Positions 37,447-47,559 of a stretch of DNA of 64,000 bases are shown here, piece after piece; within the stretch, counting starts at the first letter, position 1, and the number at the start of each line of letters is the position of its first letter. The notes under the pieces are model-generated. The model did no database searches, was not told the DNA's origin, and saw only the letters and a program-made list of their open reading frames with translations. The DNA is from Limnohabitans curvus (GTDB lineage Bacteria; Pseudomonadota; Gammaproteobacteria; Burkholderiales; Burkholderiaceae_C), in contig NZ_NESP01000001.1 in assembly GCF_003063475.1 (NCBI RefSeq), positions 1,054,001 to 1,118,000 on the forward strand, read 5' to 3'. A program made the position numbers and the translations under genes.

Positions 37447-39054
37447 TCACATGCGGAACAAACCAAACTTGGTTTCAGGAATGGGCGCATTCAACGACGC
37501 GCTCAATCCCAAAGCCAACACACGGCGTGTGTCTGCGGGGTCGATCACCCCGTCGTCCCACAGGCGCGCCGTGGCGAAATAAGGGTGGCCCTGCTCTTCG
37601 TACTGTTGACGAATCGGGTCTTTGAACGCTTGCTCTTCTTCGGCGCTCCATTGGCCACCTTTGCCTTCAATGCCGTCGCGCTTGACCGTGGCCAACACGC
37701 TGGCCGCTTGCTCGCCACCCATGACCGAGATGCGCGCATTCGGCCACATCCACAAAAAGCGGGGGCTGTACGCACGGCCACACATGCCGTAGTTGCCCGC
37801 ACCAAAACTGCCGCCAATGATGATGGTGAATTTGGGCACAGCGGCGGTGGCCACTGCCGTGACCATCTTGGCGCCGTTGCGGGCAATACCTTCGTTTTCG
37901 TACTTGCGGCCCACCATGAAGCCGGTGATGTTTTGCAAAAACACCAAGGGAATTTTTCGTTGGCAGCACAGCTCGATGAAGTGCGCGCCTTTCAAGGCCG
38001 ACTCGCTGAACAAGATGCCGTTGTTGGCAATGATGCCCACTGGCATGCCTTCGATACGCGCAAAGCCGCACACCAGCGTGGTGCCGAAGCGGGCTTTGAA
38101 TTCGTCGAACTCGCTGCCATCCACGATGCGCGCAATGATTTCCCGCACATCAAAGGGCTTGCGTGTGTCGGTGGGGATGACGCCGTACAACTCTTGCGCG
38201 TCGTACTTTGGCGGCACAGGCGCGTGCGTGGCAATGTTGGGCTGCTTTTGTGCGTTGAGGTTTTTCACTGTCTGACGCGCCAGCGCCAATGCATGCACAT
38301 CGTTTTGCGCGAGGTGGTCGGCCACGCCGGAAAGACGGGTGTGCACATCACCACCGCCCAGGTCTTCTGCCGTCACCACTTCACCGGTGGCGGCCTTCAC
38401 CAAAGGAGGGCCGCCCAAGAAGATGGTGCCTTGGTTTTTCACAATGATGGTTTCATCGCTCATGGCTGGCACATACGCACCACCTGCCGTGCAGCTGCCC
38501 ATCACCACCGCGATTTGCGCAATGCCTTGCGCGCTCATGTTGGCTTGGTTGAAAAAGATGCGGCCAAAGTGGTCACGGTCTGGGAACACCTCGTCTTGGT
38601 TGGGCAAGTTGGCACCGCCTGAGTCCACCAAGTAAATACAAGGCAAGTTGTTTTGCTGCGCGATTTCTTGCGCACGCAAATGCTTTTTCACCGTGAGTGG
38701 GTAGTACGTGCCGCCCTTCACCGTGGCGTCATTGCAGACGATCATGCAGTCCACACCGCTGACGCGGCCAATGCCCGCGATCAAGCCTGCGCACGGCGCG
38801 TCGTTGTTGTACATGTTGAGCGCGGCGAGTGGGGCCACCTCAAGGAATGGCGTGCCGGGGTCGAGCAACATTTGCACGCGGTCGCGGGGCAGTAGCTTGC
38901 CACGTGCGGTGTGTTTGGCGCGTGCGGCCTCGCCACCACCGACGGCGATTTTTTCGAGATGGGCCTTGAGGTCATCCACCACGGTGCGCATGGCAGCGAC
39001 GTTGGCCGTGAAATCGGCAGAGCGCGGGTTGAGTTGGGAATGCAAAACAGTCAT
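37447..39054 (-). CDS. liuB: 3-methylcrotonyl-CoA carboxylase, carboxyltransferase (beta) subunit
   Basis: This subunit moves the carboxyl group from biotin to 3-methylcrotonyl-CoA. The protein has 535 residues, the normal size. [35 protein letters not shown] and [24 protein letters not shown] are family-wide carboxyltransferase segments, and the last is close to known MccB sequences. It leads the liuB-liuC-liuD-liuE unit. The AraC-type regulator reads away from it across 86 bases. Confidence 0.95.
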   Translation of the reverse strand: MTVLHSQLNPRSADFTANVAAMRTVVDDLKAHLEKIAVGGGEAARAKHTARGKLLPRDRVQMLLDPGTPFLEVAPLAALNMYNNDAPCAGLIAGIGRVSGVDCMIVCNDATVKGGTYYPLTVKKHLRAQEIAQQNNLPCIYLVDSGGANLPNQDEVFPDRDHFGRIFFNQANMSAQGIAQIAVVMGSCTAGGAYVPAMSDETIIVKNQGTIFLGGPPLVKAATGEVVTAEDLGGGDVHTRLSGVADHLAQNDVHALALARQTVKNLNAQKQPNIATHAPVPPKYDAQELYGVIPTDTRKPFDVREIIARIVDGSEFDEFKARFGTTLVCGFARIEGMPVGIIANNGILFSESALKGAHFIELCCQRKIPLVFLQNITGFMVGRKYENEGIARNGAKMVTAVATAAVPKFTIIIGGSFGAGNYGMCGRAYSPRFLWMWPNARISVMGGEQAASVLATVKRDGIEGKGGQWSAEEEQAFKDPIRQQYEEQGHPYFATARLWDDGVIDPADTRRVLALGLSASLNAPIPETKFGLFRM

Positions 39055-39140
39055 CGGCTTTTTCCTTGAACGGCGTTGCTGCCAAGCTTAGGCTGTTTAA
39101 CCCCCTTTGACACGCCAGATGGGTTGCAAATCCTGCCACA

Positions 39141-40190
39141 ATGATGCCTCCTATGGTTAGCCCTAATCCAGCCTCCGCCCAAACCGCCGCACATGGCCGT
39201 GCCGAGACGCCCATTGCATTTATTCAGGCGATTTCCGCTGCCTACGCACAGCGTGGCCTGCGTGTGGATGCAGCTTTGGCAAAGGCACAAATTGAGCCAA
39301 AACTTCTCAAGAAAAACAACGCCCGCGTCACCGCCATGCAAATGGAGTTGATGTCGGGCATTGCCATGCAAGAGTTGGATGACGAAGGCTTGGGCTGGTT
39401 CAGCCGCCGCTTGCCTTGGGGCAGCTATGGCATGTTGGTGCGAGCCTCGCTCACCTCACCGACTTTGGGATTGGCGCTGGAGCGCTGGGGCAGGCACCAC
39501 GGCTTGCTGACCGCCGACATTCGGGTGCACGTGAGAGAACACAACGGCGTCGCAACATTGCAACTCGACGAGGCCCATGATCTAAGCGTGTTCCGCGAGT
39601 TTTGCGTGGTATCGGTGCTGCGCAATGCCTTGGGCGTGGCGTGTTGGCTGACCGATTCACGCATTCCGTTGCTGGCCACCCACCTGCGCTTTGCCCCTCC
39701 TACGCATGCCGACAGTTACCGCGTGCTGTTTGACGGCCCGACCACCTTCAACGCGGCAACGAACTGCTTGCAATTTGATGCCGGCTACCTCGCTCTGCCC
39801 GTGCGTCGCGACGAAGCCGCCCTGCAGCAGATGTTGCAACGCGCCTTGCTGTTGACGGTTCGCCCGTACCGGCGGGACCGCTTGTTGGTGGAGAAAGTAC
39901 GCCAAACCCTAGCCCAACACCCCGAGCACAGCCGCAATGCCGATGACCTCGCCGCATGGCTCAACATGTCGCCCCGCACCCTGCACCGACAACTGCAAGA
40001 AGAAGGCGCATCGCTGCAACAGCTGAAAGACAGCGTGCGCGAACAACGTGCGCGGCTGCTGCTGCTGCGCACCCGAAAGCCGCTTAAGCAGATTGCCACG
40101 GAGGTGGGGTTTTCGAATGAAAAGAGCTTCATTCGCGCGTTCAAAACTTGGACGGGGCAAGCGCCCGACACCTTTCGGCAAAGCGCGTAA
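39141..40190 (+). CDS. AraC family transcriptional regulator
   Basis: The protein has 349 residues. An N-terminal Arabinose_bd-type ligand domain (residues ~20-215) resembles the OruR/ArgR-like group. The C-terminal AraC double helix-turn-helix holds the LAAWLNMSPRTLHRQLQEEGASL first helix pair and IATEVGFSNEKSFIRAFKTWTGQAP. It diverges from liuB and is a candidate regulator of the liuB-C-D-E unit, perhaps sensing an acyl-CoA or acid. I see no operator that proves it. Confidence 0.92.
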   Translation: MMPPMVSPNPASAQTAAHGRAETPIAFIQAISAAYAQRGLRVDAALAKAQIEPKLLKKNNARVTAMQMELMSGIAMQELDDEGLGWFSRRLPWGSYGMLVRASLTSPTLGLALERWGRHHGLLTADIRVHVREHNGVATLQLDEAHDLSVFREFCVVSVLRNALGVACWLTDSRIPLLATHLRFAPPTHADSYRVLFDGPTTFNAATNCLQFDAGYLALPVRRDEAALQQMLQRALLLTVRPYRRDRLLVEKVRQTLAQHPEHSRNADDLAAWLNMSPRTLHRQLQEEGASLQQLKDSVREQRARLLLLRTRKPLKQIATEVGFSNEKSFIRAFKTWTGQAPDTFRQSA

Positions 40191-40218
40191 GCAGACCTGC
40201 TCGCGTTTGCCCCAGGCT

Positions 40219-40863
40219 TTAAATGCGCAAGTCGTTCATGTGCGCGAACAGGCGCTGTGCGCCGGCTTGTGTCAACGCCTCGGTCAGCGCGAGGGGTGGT
40301 GCGTAAGCCCAAACGGTTGACCCGGCAGCCACCCCTGCTGCGATGCCTACGGGTGTGTCTTCCACCACCAAGCATCGCGCGGGATCCATCTGCAAATGCG
40401 CGGCAGCCGCCAAGTACACATCGGGGTGAGGTTTGCTGCGCGGCATTTCGTGACCGCTGAAAATGCGACCTTCAAAAAACTGGGCAAGGCCTACACGCTG
40501 CAACATCATCTCGACCTTGAATCGGTCAGCCCCCGAAGCCACCGCGATGCGTCCTTCACAGCGCTCGTGCAAGTGACGCACGGCATCATGAATGCCATCG
40601 ATCGCAGTGATTTCGTTTTCTAAGCGCTCATTGCGACGACGGTAAAACTCGTCCATGAATGCGTCCGTCAGCGGCTTACCCGTGTTCACCTCAATTAGAT
40701 GAGCGCGGCTGCGCACGGTGTGGCCCACAAAGTGGGCCATGCATTCAGCCAAGCTCAAGCGCCAGCCGTTTTCATCGAGCATGTCGCGCAGTGCGCCGCA
40801 GGTGATGGCTTCGCTGTCGACCAACACGCCATCGCAATCAAACAAAACCGCTTCAAATGTCAT
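40219..40863 (-). CDS. HAD family hydrolase (phosphatase)
   Basis: The protein has 214 residues from ATG at 40863. Motif I is DCDGVLVDSEA, motif II is VASGA in the core strand, and the motif IV region is LVVEDTPVGIAAGVAAGS. It belongs to the Gph/beta-phosphoglucomutase-like subgroup with a helical cap. The substrate is unknown. It is last in the minus-strand group behind ychJ (7-base gap) and converges on the AraC gene. Confidence 0.88.
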   Translation of the reverse strand: MTFEAVLFDCDGVLVDSEAITCGALRDMLDENGWRLSLAECMAHFVGHTVRSRAHLIEVNTGKPLTDAFMDEFYRRRNERLENEITAIDGIHDAVRHLHERCEGRIAVASGADRFKVEMMLQRVGLAQFFEGRIFSGHEMPRSKPHPDVYLAAAAHLQMDPARCLVVEDTPVGIAAGVAAGSTVWAYAPPLALTEALTQAGAQRLFAHMNDLRI

Positions 40864-40870
40864 GCCCGAA

Positions 40871-41290
40871 TTATCCGCGCTGGTCGCCATCCACATAAAA
40901 CCAGCGACCGTCTTCGCGCACAAAGCGGCTACGCTCGTGCAAACGGACGGCTCGGCCATCCACGCGATAACGCGCCACGAACGCCACCTCGGCCGTGTCA
41001 GCACTTGTGACTTTGTGCTCGCGCACCTCAAGCCCGAGCCATTTGGCACCTGTATCAAAGTCAAGCGATGCAGGGCGTGTGCTGCTGTGCCATGTGGCCA
41101 GCAAATAGTCGGCGCGCTCCAACGTAAAGGCGCTGTAGCGCGAGCGCATGAGGTGTTCAGCGTCTGGTGCGGGCGTGGTGCTGAAGTGCGCAACAAAACG
41201 GCCGCAGCAATCGACATCAGCCACGGCGCGTTTTTGTCTATCCACACGCCCACAGGGGCAGGCATGTGCCGTGTTCATGCCAAAGCGCAT
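40871..41290 (-). CDS. YchJ family protein (UPF0225)
   Basis: The protein has 139 residues from ATG at 41290, overlapping the acyl-CoA dehydrogenase stop (TGATG); ATG at 41278 is a possible shorter start. The N-terminal zinc-type cluster is CPCGRVDRQKRAVADVDCCGRF, followed by EHLMRSRYSAFTLERADYLLATWH, the YchJ hallmark. The C-terminal NTF2-like part ends RFVREDGRWFYVDGD. Its function is unproven. Confidence 0.9.
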   Translation of the reverse strand: MRFGMNTAHACPCGRVDRQKRAVADVDCCGRFVAHFSTTPAPDAEHLMRSRYSAFTLERADYLLATWHSSTRPASLDFDTGAKWLGLEVREHKVTSADTAEVAFVARYRVDGRAVRLHERSRFVREDGRWFYVDGDQRG

Positions 41291-42420
41291 CAAGCCAAGG
41301 CGCGTTGGATGATGATTTTTTGCACGTCGCTGGTGCCTTCGTAAATTTGGCACACGCGCACATCGCGGTAGATGCGCTCGACGGGAAAGTCACTCACCAC
41401 GCCATAACCACCCAAGGTTTGAATGGCGACGCTGCACACTTGCTCTGCCGTTTCGCTGGCAAAGAGCTTGGCCATGGCTGCCTCTTTCAAACAAGGCAAA
41501 CCGGCATCGCGCAATGAGGCCGCGTGGTACATCAACTGGCGTGCGGCTTCGAGCTGCGTGGCGCAGTCGGCCAAACGAAAACCCACGGCTTGGTGGTTGA
41601 AGATGGCAGTGCCAAAGCTCACGCGCTCTTTGCTGTATTGCAATGCGGCGTCAAACGCGCTGCGTGCCATGCCAATGCTTTGCGCGGCAATGCCGATGCG
41701 GCCACCTTCCAACGCAGACAAGGCAATCTTGTAGCCTTCGCCTTCCGCGCCAATCAAGTTCTCGGCGGGGATGCGGCAGTTGTCGAAGTTGATTTGCGCG
41801 GTGTCGCTGCTGTGCTGGCCAAGCTTGTCTTCGAGGCGCGCCACTTGGTAGCCGGGTGCGTTGGTGGGCACGATGAAAGCGCTCATGCCCTTCTTGCCTG
41901 CGCCTTTGTCGGTCACGGCAATGACGATGGCCACATGGCCGTTTTTGCCGCTGGTGATGAATTGCTTCACGCCATTGATGACGTACTCATCGCCTTCTTT
42001 AGTCGCAGTCGTACGCAGTGCCGATGCATCAGAACCCACATGCGGCTCGGTCAAACAAAACGCGCCGAGCATATTGCCTTGCGCCAGTTCGGTCAGCCAT
42101 TGTTTCTTTTGCGCGTCGTTGCCGTAGCGCATGAGGATGGCGTTGACGGGGCAGTTGGTCACGCTGATGGCAGTGCTGGTGCCGCCATCGCCGGCGGCGA
42201 TTTCTTCTAAAACAATCGCGAGCGTGGTGTAGTCCAAGCCTGCGCCGCCCAAGTCTTCGGGCACGCAAATACCGTAAGCGCCGAGTGCGGCCAAGCCTTT
42301 GTGTACCTCATGCGGAAAGGTGTGTTCTTTGTCCCACTTGGCAGCGTTGGGCCATAGCTCTTGCTGCGCAAAATCGCGCACAGCATCGCGAATCATGGTT
42401 TGGTCTGGGGTGAGCAACAT
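41290..42420 (-). CDS. acyl-CoA dehydrogenase (short/medium-chain type)
   Basis: This is an FAD flavoenzyme for alpha,beta-oxidation of acyl-CoA. The protein has 376 residues. FCLTEPHVGSDASALRTTA and FITSGKNG are the flavin-contact strands, and the catalytic base glutamate is in QIYEGTSDVQK. It is 9 bases from the thiolase gene, forming a beta-oxidation pair, and distinct from the isovaleryl-CoA dehydrogenase 4 kb upstream. Butyryl-CoA-type substrates are likely, by similarity of motif spacing only. Confidence 0.9.
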   Translation of the reverse strand: MLLTPDQTMIRDAVRDFAQQELWPNAAKWDKEHTFPHEVHKGLAALGAYGICVPEDLGGAGLDYTTLAIVLEEIAAGDGGTSTAISVTNCPVNAILMRYGNDAQKKQWLTELAQGNMLGAFCLTEPHVGSDASALRTTATKEGDEYVINGVKQFITSGKNGHVAIVIAVTDKGAGKKGMSAFIVPTNAPGYQVARLEDKLGQHSSDTAQINFDNCRIPAENLIGAEGEGYKIALSALEGGRIGIAAQSIGMARSAFDAALQYSKERVSFGTAIFNHQAVGFRLADCATQLEAARQLMYHAASLRDAGLPCLKEAAMAKLFASETAEQVCSVAIQTLGGYGVVSDFPVERIYRDVRVCQIYEGTSDVQKIIIQRALA

Positions 42421-42429
42421 GGCGCGTCC

Positions 42430-43620
42430 TTAAATGATTTCGAGCGCGACAGCTGTGCCTTCGCCGCCACCGATACACAAAGTGGCCAAGCCTTTTTTCA
42501 GGCCGCGTGCTTTGAGCGCGTGAATCAGCGTGACCATGATGCGCGCACCCGAGGCACCGATGGGGTGACCCAAAGCACAGGCGCCGCCGTTGACGTTGAC
42601 TTTGTCGTGCGACACGTTGAGCTCTTTCATCAAGGCCATGGGCACGACCGCGAAGGCTTCGTTGACTTCCCACAAGTCCACGTCTTCCACTTTCCAACCG
42701 GCTTTGGCCAAGGCTTTTTGTGTGGCTCCGACGGGTGCGGTGGCAAACCACTCGGGCTCTTGCGCGTGCGTGGCGTGGCTGACGATACGGGCCAATGGCT
42801 TGCAGCCCAATTTCTTCGCTGTGCTTTCGCGCATCAACACCATGGCTGCACCGCCGTCGTTGATGGACGAGCTAGAGGCTGCGGTGATGGTGCCGTCTTT
42901 TTTGAACGCGGGCTTGAGCGAGGTGATTTTGTCGAGCTTGATCTTTCCTGGGCCCTCGTCAATCGACACCACGGTTTCGCCTGAGCGCGTCTTCACTGTC
43001 ACGGGCGTGATTTCTGTGGCGAAGGCACCGCTCTCGGTGGCGGCCTTGGCGCGTTGCACGCTGGCGGTGGCGAATGCGTCTTGCTCGGCGCGAGTGAAGC
43101 TGTACTTGGCCGCGCAGTCTTCACCAAAGGTGCCCATGCTGCGGCCTGGCTCGTAAGCGTCTTCCAAACCGTCGAGCATCATGTGATCAAAGATACGGTC
43201 GTGGCCAATGCGGTAGCCGCCACGGCCTTTGAGCATCAGGTAAGGCGCGTTGGTCATGCTCTCCATACCGCCAGCGACCAACACATCGTGCGTACCAGCA
43301 ATCAACATGTCGTGCGCAAACATCGCTGCGCGCATGCCTGAGCCACACATCTTGGACAGCGTGACCGCGCCAGCGCTCTTGGGCAAGCCGCCTTTGAAGG
43401 CCGCTTGGCGTGCAGGGGCTTGACCTTGACCGGCCATCAAACAGTTGCCAAACAAGACCTCAGTCACCAACTCGGGGTTGATGCCTGCACGTTCCACCGC
43501 GGCCTTGATGGCGGCACCACCGAGGTCGTGCGCGGCAAGCGCAGAGAAGTCGCCTTGGAAGCTGCCCATCGGGGTGCGTGCTGCGCTGACGATGACGATG
43601 GGGTCTGCGTGTGAGGTCAT
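42430..43620 (-). CDS. acetyl-CoA C-acyltransferase (thiolase)
   Basis: The thiolase makes or cleaves acetoacetyl-CoA/3-ketoacyl-CoA. The protein has 396 residues. The nucleophile is C92 in SKMCGSGMRAAM. GGACALGHPIGASGARI carries the catalytic histidine, and TLCIGGGEGTA carries the second cysteine. It could handle the acetoacetyl-CoA derived from HMG-CoA lyase's acetoacetate as well as fatty-acid intermediates. Confidence 0.95.
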   Translation of the reverse strand: MTSHADPIVIVSAARTPMGSFQGDFSALAAHDLGGAAIKAAVERAGINPELVTEVLFGNCLMAGQGQAPARQAAFKGGLPKSAGAVTLSKMCGSGMRAAMFAHDMLIAGTHDVLVAGGMESMTNAPYLMLKGRGGYRIGHDRIFDHMMLDGLEDAYEPGRSMGTFGEDCAAKYSFTRAEQDAFATASVQRAKAATESGAFATEITPVTVKTRSGETVVSIDEGPGKIKLDKITSLKPAFKKDGTITAASSSSINDGGAAMVLMRESTAKKLGCKPLARIVSHATHAQEPEWFATAPVGATQKALAKAGWKVEDVDLWEVNEAFAVVPMALMKELNVSHDKVNVNGGACALGHPIGASGARIMVTLIHALKARGLKKGLATLCIGGGEGTAVALEII

Positions 43621-43658
43621 GTTGTGTCTCCTGTTGAGGTTTTGAAAAATAAAAGCTG

Positions 43659-44312
43659 TTACATCCCGCGTGGATATTTCTTGAAAGCACGACGAAAGAC
43701 ATCGACCACTTCGCCCGGACGGCTCATCGTCACATCCAAGTCGTGTGCCAAGCCGTCAGACACGCGGTAAATCCATCCGTGAATCGACACCTTTTGCCCG
43801 CGGCTCCACGCGTCTTGCATGACGTTGGACAAGGCCACGTTGCCTACTTGTTCGATCACGTTCATTTCGCACATCACATCTTCCAATTGCGGTTGTGGCA
43901 AATGGTTCAAGCGCTGGCGATGGCGCAAACGCACGTCTTGCACATGACGCAGCCAGTTGTCTGCCAATCCAATGCGCGTGCCCCGCGTGGCCGCCAACAC
44001 ACCACCACAACCGTAGTGCCCCACGACCATGATGTGTTCGACTTTCAAGCAATCCACGGCATATTGGATAACAGACAAGGCGTTCAAGTCTGAGTGAACC
44101 ACCACATTCGCCACGTTGCGATGTACGAATACTTCGCCAGGATCAAGGCCTGTAATTTGGTTGGCTGGGACACGGCTGTCTGAGCAACCGATCCACAAAT
44201 ATTTGGGCAGTTGTTGCTGGGACAGGCGTGAGAAAAATCCAGGTTGCTCGCGCTCCATGCGCGCCGCCCATTCCCGGTTGTTGTCGAACAGATGTTTGAG
44301 TGAGTTAGGCAT
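43659..44312 (-). CDS. can: beta-class carbonic anhydrase
   Basis: This zinc enzyme interconverts CO2 and bicarbonate. The protein has 217 residues. Zinc ligands are C43 (IGCSDSRVPANQ), H99 and C102 (VVGHYGCGGV), with the catalytic D45-R47 pair. It sits among acyl-CoA catabolism genes, with an LTA-synthase-like gene between it and ivd. A direct benefit is bicarbonate supply for methylcrotonyl-CoA carboxylase. Confidence 0.96.
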   Translation of the reverse strand: MPNSLKHLFDNNREWAARMEREQPGFFSRLSQQQLPKYLWIGCSDSRVPANQITGLDPGEVFVHRNVANVVVHSDLNALSVIQYAVDCLKVEHIMVVGHYGCGGVLAATRGTRIGLADNWLRHVQDVRLRHRQRLNHLPQPQLEDVMCEMNVIEQVGNVALSNVMQDAWSRGQKVSIHGWIYRVSDGLAHDLDVTMSRPGEVVDVFRRAFKKYPRGM

Positions 44313-44315
44313 GCT

Positions 44316-46313
44316 TTATTTCTTCTTCCCTGAGACTTGATGAATGTGATGACGGAGATTCCAGTCCATCAATGCTACGCGGGCACGCGCTTTGGCGTCT
44401 TGTCCGGCTTGCCATTCACACACGCTTCCTACGGGTTGGCAAGCCAATGTGTTAGCGCCGCCCATGCTCCAAATGGCATGGTTAGAACGGGCTTGACCAA
44501 TGAACGTCACAGCCATCGCATCGGCGGCATCTGCGGCACTGGGGCACTTGGCCAAATCACGCCCCGTCATCAGGTAGCCCTGGCCAATGCCAAGCAGTGG
44601 GAACAGCGTGGGGAACATGTCCAAATGACTGGCGGCCTGATGCAAGGCGTTGTCACACGACAGCTTGCCAGCCCCCCACACCACAAACGGCACTTGCTGA
44701 CGCAACACTTGACTTTCAGGCGTGGCGTATTGGCCAAAGGTGCGCACGTTGTGGTCACCTGTGGCGGCCACCACCGTGCGCTTAGCGGCGGGGCTGCTTT
44801 CCACTGCAGCCACGAACTTGGCCAGCTCGTCGTTGGCGTAACGGTAGGTTTGCAGATTGGGGATCAGGTGTTCAGAGCCTTTGTCTCCCGGCCACTTGTT
44901 GATGTCAAACACAAAGGGCTTGTAATCTGACGGCAGCTCATAAGGCGGATGGTTGGTGGTGGACATGGCGTAGACAAACAAAGGTCTGTCTTTGGGCTGC
45001 TTGGCCAAGCGCTCTTCAATGATGCGAAACATGTAAGCGTCCCAAACGCCCCAGATGCCGCCCTCAGCACCAGGGTATCTGGCACGCAAGGTCGCCGCAT
45101 CAATCACCTCGTCAAAACTTTGGGTCAGCAACACACGGTTGAGTTCGCGCCAGCCCGATTGACCTGACGTGACAAACAAGGTGTCGTACCCCGCTTTCTT
45201 CATTGCAAACGGCACACCCCAATCGAGCGTGATGTGGCGGTACTTGCCATTGGTGATGGGCGTGACGGGCGTATTGAACAAGATGGCTTCAAGCGCAGGA
45301 TGGGTCCCGTGGTGGGCCGCGTCGAAGTTGTCAAACAACCAAGCGTTGTGCAATTTGTTGCTCAAGCCCGCGAGCACATCCATGTCCTGGGATTGGTATT
45401 TGAAAGGCTCCGCACTCCACGACTCCATTTGGAAGAACACCAAGTTCTTGCCATTGGGTTTATGAGGGCCCGCAGCCATGAGCGCACGTTGCACACCTTC
45501 GGGCGTGGTTGCAGTCAAGCCATAGGCACGCGCGGCATCTTGGTACGACCCAAAACCATAGGTTTTCAAACCCGTGTCTTCTTCGCCAATGTCGGTAGAG
45601 GTGCGATAGGCATCCCAGGCGTTGTAGAGCGCTGTCACGCCGTTGGGGATGACGTTGTTCAAAAACGATTTGCTGGTGGCGGTGATGTTGTCCAACTGCA
45701 AGGCCATGCCTTTGAGTGTGCCTTTGCCCACCATCAACACGACGACTAACAAAACGGGAATCAACAACACATGCCACGCACTTGCCCAGTGTTGTTGCAG
45801 CCGCTGCCATGCCCGCTGCCCCACCCACAGGGCAACCGCGTTGGCAGACCACACAGCCAGCGCCAAAACCACTGCAATTTGCGCCATGGGAAAGTCTTGC
45901 CAAATGGTGTGCAGTACGGCGACGGTGTCGTCATCGGCTAAGCCAAAAATCACGCTGTCAATCGGCAGCTTGTAAAAACCGTAGTAATAAAAGTTGATGA
46001 CAGCGAGCAATGCAAAAGAGCTGGCCCAAACGCGAATGACCACTGCACGCATGCGCCAATGCCAGCCCAACAAGGGGAACAGCAACAGCGCAGCAATAGC
46101 CCCCATCTTCAAGTCAAACCGAAAGCCCATGAGCAGGGCCACGGGCAACTCGGCCCACAAGTCATTTCCGGGTGAGGGCCAGTAGGCGGTCAGCATCAAC
46201 ACGCGCGCCACGCTGAACCACAGCGCCAGCGCCAGCCCGACACACAGACCCACCGCAAGACCGTGAAGCACGGCACGCGGGGGGATTAACAAAAGGGCAA
46301 GAAGTTTGTTCAT
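44316..46313 (-). CDS. LTA synthase-like sulfatase family membrane protein
   Basis: The protein has 665 residues. Five N-terminal membrane segments (to about residue 190) are followed by an extracytoplasmic sulfatase-fold domain. VFFQMESWSAEPFKYQ is the metal-site region, VYAMSTTNHPPYELP follows, and the C-terminal catalytic motif is VVAATGDHNVR. In Gram-positives this fold makes lipoteichoic acid; Gram-negative members transfer phosphoethanolamine or phosphoglycerol to surface glycans (OpgB-like). The substrate here is unknown. It lies 3 bases before can. Confidence 0.85.
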   Translation of the reverse strand: MNKLLALLLIPPRAVLHGLAVGLCVGLALALWFSVARVLMLTAYWPSPGNDLWAELPVALLMGFRFDLKMGAIAALLLFPLLGWHWRMRAVVIRVWASSFALLAVINFYYYGFYKLPIDSVIFGLADDDTVAVLHTIWQDFPMAQIAVVLALAVWSANAVALWVGQRAWQRLQQHWASAWHVLLIPVLLVVVLMVGKGTLKGMALQLDNITATSKSFLNNVIPNGVTALYNAWDAYRTSTDIGEEDTGLKTYGFGSYQDAARAYGLTATTPEGVQRALMAAGPHKPNGKNLVFFQMESWSAEPFKYQSQDMDVLAGLSNKLHNAWLFDNFDAAHHGTHPALEAILFNTPVTPITNGKYRHITLDWGVPFAMKKAGYDTLFVTSGQSGWRELNRVLLTQSFDEVIDAATLRARYPGAEGGIWGVWDAYMFRIIEERLAKQPKDRPLFVYAMSTTNHPPYELPSDYKPFVFDINKWPGDKGSEHLIPNLQTYRYANDELAKFVAAVESSPAAKRTVVAATGDHNVRTFGQYATPESQVLRQQVPFVVWGAGKLSCDNALHQAASHLDMFPTLFPLLGIGQGYLMTGRDLAKCPSAADAADAMAVTFIGQARSNHAIWSMGGANTLACQPVGSVCEWQAGQDAKARARVALMDWNLRHHIHQVSGKKK

Positions 46314-46324
46314 TCAATCACGAG

Positions 46325-46356
46325 TCAAAAAGGGTGCGCCGCAGGTGTGTGGCGCA
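46325..46356 (-). terminator. weak terminator-like hairpin after ivd
   Basis: TGCGCC and GGCGCA (6 bp, 10-base loop) are followed on the minus strand by CCCTTTTT. It lies between the ivd stop and the LTA-synthase-like start and could thin transcription into that gene. The short stem keeps confidence low. Confidence 0.4.
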
Positions 46357-46360
46357 AGCC

Positions 46361-47542
46361 TCACATTGTCTCGGCAAACAGCTCGCGGCCAATCAACATG
46401 CGGCGAATTTCGCTGGTGCCGGCACCAATTTCGTACAGCTTGGCGTCGCGCCACAAACGGCCCAGTGGGTACTCGTTGATGTAGCCGTTGCCACCAAAAA
46501 TTTGCACGCCTTCGCCTGCCATCCAGGTGGCTTTTTCAGCCGTCCACAAGATCACCGAAGCGCAGTCTTTGCGCACTTGGCGGACGTGATCGGTGCCCAA
46601 CAAATCGAGGTTTTTGGCCACGGTGTAGGCAAAGCTGCGACCGGCTTGCAGCACGGTGTACATGTCGGCGACTTTGCCTTGGATGAGCTGGAATTCGCCA
46701 ATGCTTTGGCCAAACTGCTTGCGGTCGTGGATGTAGGGGATGACGTTGTCCATCACCGATTGCATGATGCCGAGTGGGCCGCCTGACAGCACTGCGCGTT
46801 CGTAGTCCAAACCGCTCATCAGCACTTTGGCACCCATGTTCAGGCCGCCCAAAATATTTTCAGCGGGCACTTCGACGTTGTTGAACACCAACTCGCCGGT
46901 GTGGCTGCCGCGCATGCCCAGCTTGTCGAGCTTTTGCGCCACGCTGAAGCCCTTCATGCCCTTCTCGATCAAGAAGGCCGTCACGCCACGTGCGCCCAGC
47001 TCGGGCTCGGTCTTGGCGTAGACCACCAGGGTGTCAGCATCGGGGCCGTTGGTGATCCACATCTTGCTGCCGTTGAGCACGTAGTAGCCGCCCTTGTCTT
47101 CTGCTTTCAGCTTCATGCTGATGACGTCAGATCCAGCGCCAGGTTCGGACATGGCCAAGGCGCCCACATGCTCACCACTGATGAGCTTGGGCAAATACTT
47201 TTGGCGCTGTGCGTCGGTGCCGTTGCGCTTGATTTGGTTCACGCACAAGTTGCTGTGCGCGCCGTAGCTCAGGCCCACGCTGGCCGAGGCGCGCGAGATT
47301 TCTTCCATCGCGATCATGTGGGCGAGGTAGCCCATGTTGGCGCCGCCGTATTCTTCGCCCACGGTGATGCCCAGCACGCCGAGGTCGCCCATCTTGCGCC
47401 ACAGATCCATGGGGAATTGGTCGTCGTGGTCGATCTGTGCAGCGCGGGGGGCGATTTCGGCTTGCGCGAAATCACGCACGGCGTCGCGCAGCGCGTCGAT
47501 GTCTTCACCTAATTGAAAGTTGAGGCCGGGTAAATTGTTCAT
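46361..47542 (-). CDS. liuA: isovaleryl-CoA dehydrogenase
   Basis: This enzyme oxidises isovaleryl-CoA to 3-methylcrotonyl-CoA, the first committed leucine step. The protein has 393 residues. [37 protein letters not shown] and [20 protein letters not shown] are typical IVD stretches. The base glutamate of many IVDs is in a mid-helix position and is not asserted here. It lies 17 bases behind the thioesterase gene in the liuR-led unit. Confidence 0.95.
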   Translation of the reverse strand: MNNLPGLNFQLGEDIDALRDAVRDFAQAEIAPRAAQIDHDDQFPMDLWRKMGDLGVLGITVGEEYGGANMGYLAHMIAMEEISRASASVGLSYGAHSNLCVNQIKRNGTDAQRQKYLPKLISGEHVGALAMSEPGAGSDVISMKLKAEDKGGYYVLNGSKMWITNGPDADTLVVYAKTEPELGARGVTAFLIEKGMKGFSVAQKLDKLGMRGSHTGELVFNNVEVPAENILGGLNMGAKVLMSGLDYERAVLSGGPLGIMQSVMDNVIPYIHDRKQFGQSIGEFQLIQGKVADMYTVLQAGRSFAYTVAKNLDLLGTDHVRQVRKDCASVILWTAEKATWMAGEGVQIFGGNGYINEYPLGRLWRDAKLYEIGAGTSEIRRMLIGRELFAETM

Positions 47543-47559
47543 ATTTGTCTCCGATGGGC

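Noticed and set aside
36946..38622. 558-codon open frame on the plus strand
   Set aside because: It is antisense to liuC and liuB and spans their junction, has no ribosome-binding site and no recognisable domain.
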